A DNA stretch of 64,000 nt. Origin: Incurvaria masculella. Lineage: Eukaryota; Arthropoda; Insecta; Lepidoptera; Incurvariidae. A program made the translations under genes and the position numbers. Shown here one piece after another: positions 12,401-21,297 of this stretch; the first letter of the stretch is position 1, and the number at the start of each line of letters is the position of its first letter. The notes beneath the pieces were generated by a model. The model was not told where the DNA came from. It saw nothing but the letters and a program-made list of their open reading frames with translations, and made no database searches. The stretch is taken from positions 9,806,001 through 9,870,000 of the forward strand of contig OX335665.1 of assembly GCA_946894095.1 (NCBI GenBank), written 5' to 3'.

Positions 12401-15400
12401 AGAACCAAAGGAGAATAGGAAATCCCAAAAAAAGATTTTACACCTTGAAAATGCAGTTTTCTGATCTAACCTAACCCAACCTGGAAGAAAATAAAAAATA
12501 CATACGAGAGGTATCCCACAACACCTCTCGTTGTGGGTGTTAGGAATGATTTTCCTTTCACGATATATTATAAGCTAGCACAGATAGGGCCCAGCCCCAG
12601 ATCACAGTTTTACAAAATTTGAAAACATCTACGATACATGTTAAAATGTGACAAAAATCAATGAGAATAAAATTAAGAGAACAAATAACAACTGAAGAGC
12701 AACAGAAACTGGAAACTGGCGAATTGTCTCAATTTGAAGACAGAGGCCACAGGAAAAAACCATCTTCTATTTCTGCCAACTTGGTATTTTTGCCGAGATT
12801 TTCATAGAAATTCAGGGGGGCCCTAAAAATAAAACCAAAGCTCACAACCAGTCACACATAATAATAAATTGTTAAAACATCTAACAATTTTTGTAGCCCT
12901 GGTACTTTCATCAAGGTAAAAAGTGCCAGTGTCATTGTCTGTGTGACAGCAAGTGTCGAGGACACAATATTTCATGCAGGCCTCATTCCCCAAATATGCG
13001 ATAATGAACATAGTTCTGAAACAGGGACCCACCTCATTCAGGTACGCATGGGGAGGGAACATCCTACACCCTTTTTGACCGAGGTCATCCTTGGATAGTA
13101 AGTTGTTCCTATTGTGTGTGTAGTGCCTTGCATGTGGTTTATTAGGTGAATGACAGATTAAATAGACACTTCAGTAGATTCTCAGAAAGTTTCTCGAGAC
13201 AAGGATTTGCACCTCGCTCACTGCTCATTCTTGATAAAATAGCAACGGACGAACGACGAAGCCAACTAACCTGTAGTTAATATTGCGGTACCCCTCAGAG
13301 TCCCCATCGTCGGTGATGATGCGTTCATTGGTGCCGTCTGGGGCTCTCTTTCCCCTAGACATAAACATACATACATAAATTTAAAAAATAAAAGATTCTA
13401 CATATATTCTGTTCAGTTTACATGACAGGTGTCTGGAAAGTACTTTGCCTATCCCCTGACAAAAACATGGTGTCAAAAAAACCCTTAACTCACTTCCTTA
13501 GCACAAGCTTGTTCTATTGAGATACTGACAAGGGCAGAACCAGGCCTAGGTCTGATACCTATACTGCCACTTTAACATACAATGGCGGAAGCGCTGGCGA
13601 GTGATTTCGATTATGAATTCACTCACTACTGATGTTCTCGAGTTCCAATGACACACAAAAACACATAACAACTTCACAGGATGCTATTTGGTGCAACCCT
13701 AAAATTACTTATTCGCACATATTTAGGAAACACCATACACAGAGTCAAGCCGTTCACAAGGATGGACTGTAGAGGTGTGACACTCATTATCTGGTACGCA
13801 ACTCACTTCGGACTTTATATTTGAGTTACAGGAAACAATAAATAAATTTAAATTATTCCTGGAATTGCTTAAATGCGGTCACTGTTGACGACCAACTTTA
13901 TTATTATTGAATAAGTTAGCGTTGTTGGCAACATTAACCAACAAATATAAGAATTTTCTAGATTGCAAAATTATAATGAACTGCTCATTCCGTTCTTCTC
14001 TGACCTTCAAAGTGTTCATCACTGTACTGTCTATTTGTTATATAACATTAAGGTGGCCCAACCCGGCGGGACGAACTCATTCGCGGGCACGGTGCAAAAC
14101 AGTGCTGTTGCGCTCTGGGACCTTCTCTGTTTAAAAAAAAAAGACAGGCTCCGTGATAAGGAAGATGCAACATGTCCACAAAAAAGACAATGTGCATAGT
14201 GTATGATTTGATAAGATTTACGAAAATTTTAATTACAAACAACTTATAGCTAAAAGTAAACCACGACCGCTGTAGTCAAAAATCTTACAAAAACCAAATA
14301 GATTATAAATCTTGATTAAATAAACTATGTCTGATGACTAATCTTTTTGAGATGTTCTTACTTTATCATTTCGTAATCCACCTCCAAAGTTATTGTATAA
14401 AACGCGCGAAAAATTCGAACTTTCGGACCTTATATCTTAGAAATCTAACACAATTTTACAATGCCAATGGTCATCAGACATCTAGTTTGATCAAATAAAG
14501 CTATTTTGAGCAAAACTTGGGACCTCTGACAAGAAATATGGGCGTGATCTTCTTTCCCCGTTTGTATGGGGAGATGAGCGGGATGGGCCACCTTAAACAG
14601 TGTTTCTAAGCAATTGTCCTCAATCTCACCTGAAATATAATTACTAACCCCTATAAGTGTATTAAACAATATATTTGCTGCATCATAACTTTGAAGGATT
14701 CAGAGATGCAATCAGTAAGAATGTAGATATATGTAGACAACTTTACTGGTTGTTTATAACTAATTTGAATGCTATAACAGATTGAATGTACCTGAAGCGA
14801 CGCGTAACACCACTAGTTCCTGGCGCCACCGTCTCCTCGCAGCGGTACTCCAGGAGCAGCAGGTCCGACCCGCTGCGCTCCGACCTGACACATTTCAGTA
14901 TAAATCCCTTTCCTTGCTTACTAATGGTGCCTGGAGATGTTTTCATAACATTTAATTCCATAAATTTTTACTTCTGGTGGTCCATCTATTCTGCGGATTT
15001 GTATTATTTCAGTGAAGATAGTTAATTCCTACTTCCAAACTAAACCGTTAAACGATTTAGGGCAAAAAACATTGAACAAAAGAAACAGCAACCCTATGGA
15101 AATGATGGCTGAAGAGGTAATAAACAATCATCAGGTTTACCGTCCGTTCAACGTAGCTGTCGTGAATCTTTTCGCACCCCGGCAACAAAAGGTTATAACC
15201 CCGATGGCCCCAAATGTGTTGTGTAGGTAATTAAAATGTTTTTATATGTCTTTATTTTTTTTATTTTTTTTTGTTATCTTGCTATCTGCGATCAGTCGGT
15301 TGACTATAAGCGGATGAGTTGTGTGGATGTGGTCGTGATGAGTTTGTGCTCCAGCGAGAACAACAGGAGGATATCTTTAGATGTCCAGCTCCATTATGTC

Positions 15401-18400
15401 TTGCCTTTTGAGACGTTTCTCATATTGCTTGTATGTTAGCTGGCCTGCTAGAGGATTTGGGTGTTGACGGAGTCTTTGTTTATACTTGGTGCTGATCGTT
15501 TTAATTTCCTCGCTGATGGTAGGTACATTTAGGAGTTGGTGTATTTCTGTGTTGGTAATGAACCATGGTGCATTTGCAAGGCTTTTTAAAATCACATTTT
15601 GAAGCCGTTGTAGGATATTTATGTTGGACTTGCTGGCACTGCCCCAGAGCTGCAGTCCATACGTCCAAATCGGTTTTAAAATACACTTGTAGACCAAAAG
15701 TTTGTTGTCAACTGATAGTTTTGATTGCCGTCCGAGTAGCCAGTAAAGGTTTCTGTATCGGATGTTTGCTTCATCTCTCTTTGCCTTTATATGATTCTTC
15801 CAAGTAAGTCTTCTATCAAGGTGCATTCCTAGATATCGGGCTCCATCTGCATGGGGTAGAATATTCTGTCCGAGTTTGACTGGGGGGCAGTTTCCTTTGC
15901 GCAGTGAGAATGTCACATGCACAGACTTAGATGCGCTTGCTGAAATTCTCCATTTCTGTAGCCAGCTGTTTATTTCGGTTAAGGCTGTTTGCAGATATTT
16001 TGATGCTTCCGTTGGATCTGGGCTACTCGCTAGGATTGCAGTGTCGTCAGCAAAGGTGGCCATTGTTGCTTGCGGGGTATTGGGTAGGTCGGCAGTGAAG
16101 ATGGTGTAGAGGATTGGTCCGAGCACGGAACCCTGTGGGACGCCAGCTTTAATATCATAAAAAGGTGAAGTGCAATCCTTTTCTCTGACCTGGAATATTC
16201 TCTCCGACAAGTATGACTTGAGTATGGAATAAAGGGTGTGCGGGAGATGAAGTTTTAGTTTGCAGAGAAGACCTTTATGCCAAACCCTATCAAAGGCCTG
16301 CTGTATGTCTAGAAAGGCAGCTGAGTAGTATTGTTTTCCCTCTACAGACTGTCTAATTTTATTGTACACCCTGTGTACCTGTTCTATGGTAGAATGGTCT
16401 TGCCGGAATCCAAATTGGTGGTCTGGGATAATACTTTTCTCTGAAAGTATGGGGTTAAGTCGGTTTAAGAGAATGCGTTCAAATATCTTTGATAGGACTG
16501 GCAGAAGGCTTATTGGTCGGTATGAGGTAACAATATTTTGGGGCTTTCCTGGTTTGAGCACCATTATGACCTGGGATACTTTCCATAGTCTTGAGAAGTA
16601 AGAGACTCTTAGCATGGCATTATAGAGTGTGGTTAAAAAGACCACGGGTTTTTTGGGTAAGTTTTTCAGAACTTTAGCGGTGATCAGGTCAAAACCAGGA
16701 GCTTTTTTGTCATCGAGTCTACAGATATGTTTTTTAACCTCTTGTGGGGTAACTGGTTTGAGGGGAAGATGCATTTGAAAGGCTTGATTTAGTATGGAGT
16801 CTATTTCACTTTCATCAGTGTCAGGAGCAACATCGTTCGGTTGGAATACCTTTTCTAGGTGACGACCAAATACATCTGCCTTTTCCTGACTCGTTCTGGC
16901 CCATTTGTTTCCATCCGTTTTTAGGGGAGGTTTTATTTGTTGGGGCTGGTTGAACGCCTTGGTGACCTTCCAGAGGGAGTAATCAGTGGCTCGTGTTGCT
17001 GAGAGTGATTCCAACTGGGACTGGAATGTTTTATTTTTAACATCTTTGATGATTTCCTTTAGTTCAGAACATGCTGAGTTCAAAGCCTTTTTGTCCATTG
17101 GGTGTCTACTCAAGTGCCATACTCTACGCAATCTCCGTTTCTCAGTTATCATTTCTCTTATGGGCAAAGGTATGCATTGGTAGTGATTCACCCTCGTTTC
17201 TGGAATAGGTGAACTTCTCCAGCAGGCTTCTTGTATTAGATTTGTGATGTATGTTGTAGCATTGTCAATATCATCTTCAGTTTTGAGCGTAACTTTGAGG
17301 TTTACATTGTCTTGAAGGAAATCACTAAACGAGACCCAATCTGTTCCACCATTGTATAAAGTTTCTCTGATTTCGGTTACTAGAAATGTAGCACTTACTG
17401 CCATTAGGACTGGAGTATGATCTGAGCTGCTATCGAGGCAGGATTCTGTTTGAAAGTATTGTTTGGACAGTCCCTTCACTATAAAGAAGTCTAACAAGTC
17501 GGGAAGTTTGTTTGGATCAGATGGCCAGTATGTCGGCTCCCCAGTAGATATTGTGTATAGGTTATTTTTGTCCAGGCACTTTCTCAGTTCTCTGCCCCTT
17601 GTTGTCGTAAGTCTTGAGCCCCATGATTTATGCTTTGAGTTCCAATCTCCTCCTGCAACAAATCGGCCCCCAAGTGTAGATAGATAATCTGTGAATTGGG
17701 ATTCAACAATTTTGTGCTTGGGTGGGCAGTACACGGAGGAGACATTAAAGTATCCTGCCGTATCTTCAACTGCTATGCTTGTTGCCTGTATGTGGTCCGT
17801 CTTAAAGTTTGGTAAAGGATGGTGTTTAATGGATCTCTTGATGATAATGGCCGAGCCTCCATGCGCCGTTCCGTCAGGATGATTAGTTAGATATACATCG
17901 TAACCTTTTATCTTTATGGCAGTTTTGTATGTTGCATGGGTTTCTGAAATTAGTATTAAATCTAGTCTGTGCATATTAAGGTGGCCCATCCCGCTCATCT
18001 CTCCATACAAAAGGGGAAAGAAGATCACGCACATATTTCTTGTCAGAGATCCAAAATGTTGCTTAAAATAGCTTTATTCGATCGAACTAGATGTCTGATG
18101 ACCATTGGCATTGTAAAATTGTGTTTGGTTACTAAGTTATAAGGTCCGAAAGTTCGAATTTTTCGCGCGTTTTATACAATAACTTTGGAGGTGGATTACG
18201 CAATGATAAAGTAAGAACATCGTAAAAAGATTAGTCATCAGACATAGCTTATTTAATCAAAATTTATGATCTATTTGGTTTTTGTTAGATTTTTTACTAC
18301 AGCGGTGGTGGTTTACTTTTAGCTATAAGTCGTTTTGAAATCAAAATTTTCGTAAATCTTACCAAATCATACACTATGCACATTGTCTTTTTTGTGGACA

Positions 18401-20842
18401 TGTTGCATCTTCCTCATCACGGAGCCTGTCTTATTATTTGAAACAGAGAAGGTCCCAGAGTGCAACAGCACGGTTTTGTACCGTGCCCGCGAATGAGTTA
18501 GGCCCGCCGGGTTGGGCCACCTTAATCAGCGTTTCCACTTCTAATTGGTTTGGTGCCAATCCATTTATGTTCCAAATGGCCATCCTAATTGAATCTATTT
18601 TGGTGATAGTTTGCCAACAATCGATACCATAAGGCCCATGAGGGAGCTTATCTGTTGTAGTAGGATGTCTAATTTTTCAGACTGTTTTGTGAATAAATCT
18701 AGCATGACTTGTGTTGGGTCAGCGTTATGTTGGTGTGTGTTTGATTTCATTGCTTCGGCATATGTTTTTTGGCTATTTTGGGACGCGTGCCCCTGGTTGG
18801 CTTGACTTGGCTGATATTCTTGACTGTTATTTTCATGAGTAATGTTGTAATTTCTCTCCGGACCTTCACTTTGACTTTTCTGTGTTGGTTTTAGAATTTT
18901 TTTTGTAGATTTCCTATCAGCGATTTCCTTGTAGACTTCGCAACCTTTGTAGTTAGCAGGATGGCTACCTAGACACAGTGCACACTTTGCTGGTGAGTTC
19001 CTGTCTTTCTTTGGGCAGTCTGAAGTTTTGTGAGATTGAGCACATTTGACACATCTAAATGGTCTAAAGCAGTTGTTCTTGGTATGTCCATATTGCTGAC
19101 ATCTTCTACATTGGGCAATCGTTTTGGGTTTTTTCGGGTCTTCGATGGTGATCGATGTGTTGTAAATGTATCGTAAGTTTTTGACGTTTTTGTTGTTGGC
19201 GCTGGGCTCCAGATTAACAAAAAATGTCGATGAAGGAGTTTTTTCAGGTCCGATGCGAGCATTGATAATTTCACCTTTAACAGTGTTTCCAGTTTTCTCG
19301 ATATCTTCTATTATGGCTTCATGAGGTGTTGTTGGGTGGAGATTCTTTATTACTATCCTGTAGCACTTTTCTTCTTTCCTTGTGAAGGTGTGGCCAACTA
19401 GTCCCTTCTCTCGAACAAGTGTCATTAATTTTTTGTAGGAATCAGCAGAGTTGCTGCTAACCCTTAGTTGGTTTTTCGTTACAATTTTAAATGTGAAGTC
19501 TTTTTTGTCCAATGCTGTTTCCAGTGTTTCGGTTAGCTTGTTGACATCTTGGATTCCATACAGGATCAAGGGTGGTGGCTTGCTTACTCTCCTGGGTTTT
19601 TCGTTGTCTCCGGTAGTGTTGACTTGCAGTCCCGTAAATCGGTTGCTAGTAGGAGTTTGATCCGGTGAGGAAGACTCTGAGAGTTTTCTTCTTTTGTGAG
19701 CTCGCATGGTTGGCACCTTTTGCCACTCTGGGTGTGGTTTCGGTTGTGGCTGGCTAGGCTCATCTGAGTTCTCTTTTAGTACTTGCCTACTTTCGACTGA
19801 ATGGCTTCTAGGTCTTGAAATGAAGAAGCTCTTGTGTAGCAGTTGCTGGGTGAGTGCTTTGGGTTCGTTGACAGTGTTGTCAGACGCTGGAGTTAATTCG
19901 TCTTTATCCAAGTTGAAGTTAAGATTTTTATTTGGTTCGGTCATTTTGGTTCCCACGAGTTGGGTCGATCTAGGGAGGTCACTCCCGGGGTGACGCCCCT
20001 TCCCGGGAGAAGGCATATGCAATGATGGTAGCCAGGACATCAAGGTTGGCGTATGAGACTGGTTCACCCACCAGCCATTCATCCTCTTGGCACGTTGCCC
20101 ACCGTAGGATTGGGGTATTTTTTTAGAGAGGTTTCCTTCCTCGCAGCCCGGGTGGCGAAGCCAAGGCCCCCGTTCCTGCGAGACATGACCACAGGTTTAC
20201 GGTATGTGCTGGAGGGCATTTCTGTCCCCCTTTTGTGCTGTCATTTTAGGGGGTATTTAGTCCCCAAGGCCCAAGCCAGTGCCTCTTCCAAGAAGGTAGA
20301 TTCCTAATTAGGAGTATGGTTATACCGCCACTGCTCGGTCGGCTTTATAGCTTTATAGCAAAAATAAACAAAGTGGAGCATTTTCTAACTCATGCAAGAA
20401 AATGTATTTTGTAAGCTGCGCTAAAAAAGTACCTGGTACAGTGGATCCAGCCACACTCCGCGGGCTCGTTTCCATTCTCAACATCGTACTGCGCCGAGTC
20501 TGGTGGCTGCAGTGCCTGCGTCCGGACAATATACACATCAACAACTCTCCACGCTTCTTATCATTCATTTAGCTTTCCTCTGCGGAAAGAGTTGCATAGG
20601 TAGAGTCGGACAGATCCATTATCATTCATTCTATGCAGGAATCCAGAGTCCCTAGTTCTACTTGCCACCTAAATTGGTGTTTACCCCAAAGCGATCGACC
20701 ATATACTAATTGGAGGTAAGTACTGAGGATGTGAGTAATGTCAGAAGTCCTCCAGCTCTCCCGGGAAGATACGATGTGTTGTTACCTGGTAGTGAGCGCG
20801 AGTCCCGAGGAAGAAGACAGCGCCGGTCGCAGCAGAAGCCAT
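3015..20842 (-). CDS. Unrecognised multi-exon gene, 299-aa acidic, cysteine-containing protein
   Basis: Six coding exons on the minus strand join in frame: 20842-20786, 20515-20433, 14884-14792, 13354-13271, 12392-12206 and 3410-3015. Each boundary has AG acceptor and GT donor dinucleotides. The phases match at every junction (57+83+93+84+187+396 = 900 nt, stop included). The start [19 protein letters not shown] has a fair context and follows a possible acceptor at 20851, so a 5' UTR exon or more coding sequence upstream is possible. Middle exons encode [20 protein letters not shown] and an Arg/Lys-rich stretch. A Cys cluster, CRCLDCQSRYFEC, is split exactly by the last junction. The final 131 residues are rich in Asp, Glu, Ser and Tyr and end in [12 protein letters not shown] do not recognise the family. 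Consistent phases and GC-rich exons in an AT-rich background make it a real gene. The last intron hosts two plus-strand genes. Confidence 0.72.
3411..4689. other. Intron sequence between the terminal exon and DEF8
   Basis: AT-rich DNA with a CA-rich simple repeat near 3895-3930 and a duplicated short motif (GCGCAATTCGGACC) near 4345-4400. No gene is visible before the DEF8 5' leader, which probably starts within about 100-200 bp of the ATG at 4830. Confidence 0.4.
4830..6146 (+). CDS. Def8: DEF8 homologue (C1 zinc finger plus Rubicon-homology domain), 438 aa
   Basis: A single uninterrupted ORF of 438 codons. After a Ser-rich N-terminus (about residues 1-60) comes a helical, charged region. 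A phorbol-ester-type C1 zinc finger follows at about 121-172 (HHF..., then CDHC, CSNC, HYKC, CAHV). The rest, about 188-423, has paired cysteines (CFEC, CSTC, CARC, CEIC, CEEC, CVKC) typical of the Rubicon-homology zinc-ribbon domain shared by DEF8, PLEKHM1 and Rubicon. Family knowledge: the domain binds Rab7-type GTPases on late endosomes and lysosomes, and mammalian DEF8 works with PLEKHM1 in lysosome positioning. The ATG at 4830 has an A at -3 and sits just upstream of the conserved reading. The gene is intronless here and nested, on the opposite strand, inside the last intron of the gene spanning 3015-20842. An antisense ORF of 393 codons is a composition shadow. Confidence 0.93.
   Translation: MDPLSAQDSPKYGSSLICCSPRTTAESFPSSSSTSGCVSADESYDSSLAPKSLARAKLKIRSNATVQEIEAGIVKYKELVFNSLPASEERKWLVRELVELRLRLEELKDNDGQPRDSVSIKGHHFKPQTMPSNRKQYCDHCSGVIWSIVQGSYICSNCEYICHYKCVDNVLRVCAHVLLAEAGTLDMNICPEVGLAAQDYKCFECQAPLTFTDSWNEPRLCDYTGCYFCSTCHWNDAAVIPARVVHNWDWEKRPVSRLARQLLALAFDRPFIDVENSNATLFNFVAELEWVHKMRKDLAWIRRYLCACSEGSALLSPLFVQLGDVSGRYSVAHLQAINDGSLETELTELTERCRSHIAGCARCSGKGYICEICGNDEVLYPFDSGAVFCEECNSLYHRGCWLRKNQKCVKCQRIEERRKTYGEEQTDGLELDIDKFVE
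6295..6300 (+). terminator. Polyadenylation signal of the DEF8 gene
   Basis: AATAAA lies 149 bp after the stop codon at 6146 in AT-rich 3' UTR. It is the first canonical hexamer downstream, so a short 3' UTR is likely. Confidence 0.6.
6476..6826. mobile_element. MITE with ~60-bp imperfect terminal inverted repeats
   Basis: The left end (GGCAGTCTGAGTTCTCACC, then a segment containing AAACCGATCGACTGGCGTTTTC) is repeated in inverted form at the right end, around 6762-6826. A core CCGATCGACTGGCGTTTTC is identical in both arms. Related partial pieces occur near 20665-20700 and 44555-44590. It has no coding capacity. Confidence 0.65.
6885..9480. other. Long non-coding intron stretch
   Basis: No ORF with protein-like composition is present. 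It contains one small MITE (7673-7802), a degenerate repeat of GGTATTTA at about 8336-8366, and C- and A-rich tracts. It belongs to the last intron of the minus-strand gene. Confidence 0.45.
7673..7802. mobile_element. 130-bp TA-flanked MITE
   Basis: The ends CTAATAAAC and GTTTATTAG are inverted, and the complementarity continues with mismatches for about 50 bp inward, making the element nearly a single hairpin. TA flanks both ends (7671-7672, 7803-7804), as in mariner-type insertions. Confidence 0.65.
9550..9848 (+). CDS. SoxD-like HMG-box exon (orphan exon)
   Basis: A pyrimidine-rich acceptor (CTCCTCTCCTCCGCAG) ends at 9549 and is followed by a complete Sox-type HMG box. The box opens [20 protein letters not shown] and includes [19 protein letters not shown] and [20 protein letters not shown]. 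The PDMHxSNxSKILG signature is characteristic of the SoxD group (Sox5/6/13, fly Sox102F). HMG boxes bend DNA at AACAAT-like sites in the nucleus. The reading closes with TAA at 9846-9848, shortly after the box. SoxD proteins normally continue, so either this is a short C-terminus or a donor near 9842 (ACT/GTGTAA) is used. Upstream exons, including any coiled coil, are not visible in the window. The apparent Met at 9504 lies in the intron. It is nested in an intron of the minus-strand gene. It could be an internal exon of a large SoxD gene or a diverged duplicate. Confidence 0.75.
9849..10849. other. Non-coding, nothing recognised
   Basis: AT-rich sequence after the HMG-box exon, with several AATAAA-like hexamers (for example AATAAA near 10219) that could serve as poly(A) signals. 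No further exon is evident. Confidence 0.35.
10850..11205 (-). mobile_element. SINE copy, tRNA-type head
   Basis: The 3' body reads, on the minus strand, through GGTTGGTACCATCGCATTGG, a CCAGTTCAATGTAGCC segment and the end motif TATTAGCCATCAATGTCAGG. It is shared with eight other copies in the window. The 5' part contains a B-box-like GGGTTCAAATCC at about 11149-11160, indicating a tRNA-derived head. Confidence 0.7.
11206..12205. other. Intron sequence without recognisable gene
   Basis: A GTGCCATCTRTTRTTGAG motif occurs twice (about 11447 and 11508), suggesting an old repeat, and the segment near 11255-11320 resembles 62262-62310. Nothing coding is supported. Confidence 0.35.
12206..12392 (-). 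CDS. Exon 5 of the unrecognised minus-strand gene
   Basis: On the minus strand it begins after TTCTTTTCACAG and ends CAG/GTACCC. It encodes a basic segment (RSRRKRR) and ends in [12 protein letters not shown]. It is very GC-rich against its surroundings. Phase 1 in and phase 0 out fit both neighbouring exons. Confidence 0.7.
13271..13354 (-). CDS. Exon 4 of the unrecognised minus-strand gene
   Basis: 84 nt between TATGTCTAG and AACTACAG/GTTAGT. Of the three readings, the one matching its neighbours' phase gives [20 protein letters not shown] and continues YRNINYR. Confidence 0.68.
14052..14592. mobile_element. TTAA-flanked MITE, 541 bp (copy 1)
   Basis: It begins GGTGGCCCAACCCGGCGGG and ends with the inverted counterpart (GCGGGATGGGCCACC), with TTAA on each side (14048-14051, 14593-14596). 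TTAA duplication is the hallmark of piggyBac-type transposition. There is no ORF. Three further copies lie at 17980, 30467 and about 34035. Confidence 0.82.
14792..14884 (-). CDS. Exon 3 of the unrecognised minus-strand gene
   Basis: 93 nt between AATGTGTCAG and CGCTTCAG/GTACAT on the minus strand. It encodes [20 protein letters not shown] and TSGVTRRF. Phase fits the exons on both sides. Confidence 0.68.
15377..18583 (-). pseudogene. Jockey ORF2 (endonuclease/reverse transcriptase), split by a MITE
   Basis: The natural start is the ATG at 18583, 11 nt after the ORF1 stop, opening [11 protein letters not shown]. After 58 nt the frame is interrupted by the MITE at 17980-18521 and resumes at the TTAA at 17979. 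The two parts are 58 + 2603 nt, exactly 887 codons, so removing the MITE and one TTAA would leave an open frame. The N-terminal third is an APE-type endonuclease (LILISETH, then GGDWNSKH and SSDHTPVL). The reverse transcriptase shows [28 protein letters not shown] and the FADD catalytic box. The C-terminal thumb ends at TGA/TAG-free sequence until the stop at 15377. Reading from the MITE gives an apparent false start upstream of the true junction. Confidence 0.88.
17980..18521. mobile_element. TTAA-flanked MITE, 542 bp (copy 2), inside jockey ORF2
   Basis: Same family as 14052-14592 but in opposite orientation, with TTAA at 17976-17979 and 18522-18525. The coding sequence on either side has a single TTAA when joined, which directly demonstrates the 4-bp target duplication. 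Confidence 0.9.
18595..20082 (-). CDS. Jockey ORF1, gag-like nucleic-acid-binding protein, 495 aa
   Basis: The middle of the protein has the PRE_C2HC-type region ([20 protein letters not shown]), followed by three CCHC zinc knuckles: [27 protein letters not shown] and [15 protein letters not shown]. Such ORF1 proteins package the element RNA and deliver it to the nucleus. The N-terminus is Ser/Pro-rich and the C-terminus Gln/Asn-rich. The frame is intact, with the stop just before the ORF2 start. Confidence 0.88.
   Translation of the reverse strand: MNGWWVNQSHTPTLMSWLPSLHMPSPGKGRHPGSDLPRSTQLVGTKMTEPNKNLNFNLDKDELTPASDNTVNEPKALTQQLLHKSFFISRPRSHSVESRQVLKENSDEPSQPQPKPHPEWQKVPTMRAHKRRKLSESSSPDQTPTSNRFTGLQVNTTGDNEKPRRVSKPPPLILYGIQDVNKLTETLETALDKKDFTFKIVTKNQLRVSSNSADSYKKLMTLVREKGLVGHTFTRKEEKCYRIVIKNLHPTTPHEAIIEDIEKTGNTVKGEIINARIGPEKTPSSTFFVNLEPSANNKNVKNLRYIYNTSITIEDPKKPKTIAQCRRCQQYGHTKNNCFRPFRCVKCAQSHKTSDCPKKDRNSPAKCALCLGSHPANYKGCEVYKEIADRKSTKKILKPTQKSQSEGPERNYNITHENNSQEYQPSQANQGHASQNSQKTYAEAMKSNTHQHNADPTQVMLDLFTKQSEKLDILLQQISSLMGLMVSIVGKLSPK
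20433..20515 (-). CDS. Exon 2 of the unrecognised minus-strand gene
   Basis: 83 nt between GTCCGGACGCAG and TGTACCAG/GTACTT. It encodes [20 protein letters not shown] and continues CGWIHCT. It lies directly upstream of the jockey insertion. Phase 0 in and phase 2 out match. Confidence 0.65.
20786..20842 (-). CDS. First recognised coding exon of the minus-strand gene
   Basis: 19 codons from ATG at 20842 to CAG/GTAACA. A TAG acceptor at 20851-20852 precedes it, so the ATG is preceded by an intron and a non-coding exon further right is implied. The open frame also extends two codons before the ATG, so an earlier start cannot be excluded. Confidence 0.5.
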
Positions 20843-20883
20843 CTCAACAGCTACAAACAACATATTTACAATAACTTTCAATC

Positions 20884-21297
20884 AAGCTTTTTTTTTTTGC
20901 GGCCTGACATGGATGGCTAATACCACACAACTACCGTTATGATATTAGCCCAATACACCACATCCCCGAAGGAATTAGGTGCCATGCCAGGCCTTCCCTT
21001 TATGAGCACGGCTACATTGAACTGGGTGGAAAACACGGACAATTTTTCATTGCCGCTTCGACCACATTTTCATCCAATGCGATGGTACCAACCCGGGCGG
21101 GCTTAAACCCTACCACCTAGTAGGGGAAGGGGACCTACAGTTTTACATGGATTCCGAACCATGGAGCAGCTCGCATTCGTGACGAAATGCACTTGTCGAA
21201 CTCGGAAAGAGAAAGACAGTGGTGCAAGCCGGAATTGAATACAGGCCTCTGGTACGCTAGGCCATTCCCTGTGCCACTAGGCTACGAGCCGCACATT
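20884..21297 (-). mobile_element. Full-length SINE with tRNA-derived head
   Basis: Read on the minus strand it starts GGCTCGTAGCCTAGTGGC (A-box-like), has a B-box-like TATTCAATTCC, then the family body with CCGCCCGGGTTGGTACCATC, and ends in an A-tract (T-tract at 20884-20896). The body is the same as in the copy at 24752 that carries a 5S-derived head. Confidence 0.8.

Larger units (their letters stand above)
15254..20340 (-). mobile_element. Near-complete jockey-type non-LTR retrotransposon
   Basis: On the minus strand the order is 5' leader, ORF1 (gag-like), an 11-nt spacer, ORF2 (endonuclease plus reverse transcriptase), and a short 3' UTR ending in an A-rich tail, seen as a T-rich tract at about 15254-15271. 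It sits in an intron of the unrecognised gene, in the same orientation. The only gross damage is a 542-bp MITE inside ORF2. The exact 5' end and target duplication could not be fixed by eye. Confidence 0.85.
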
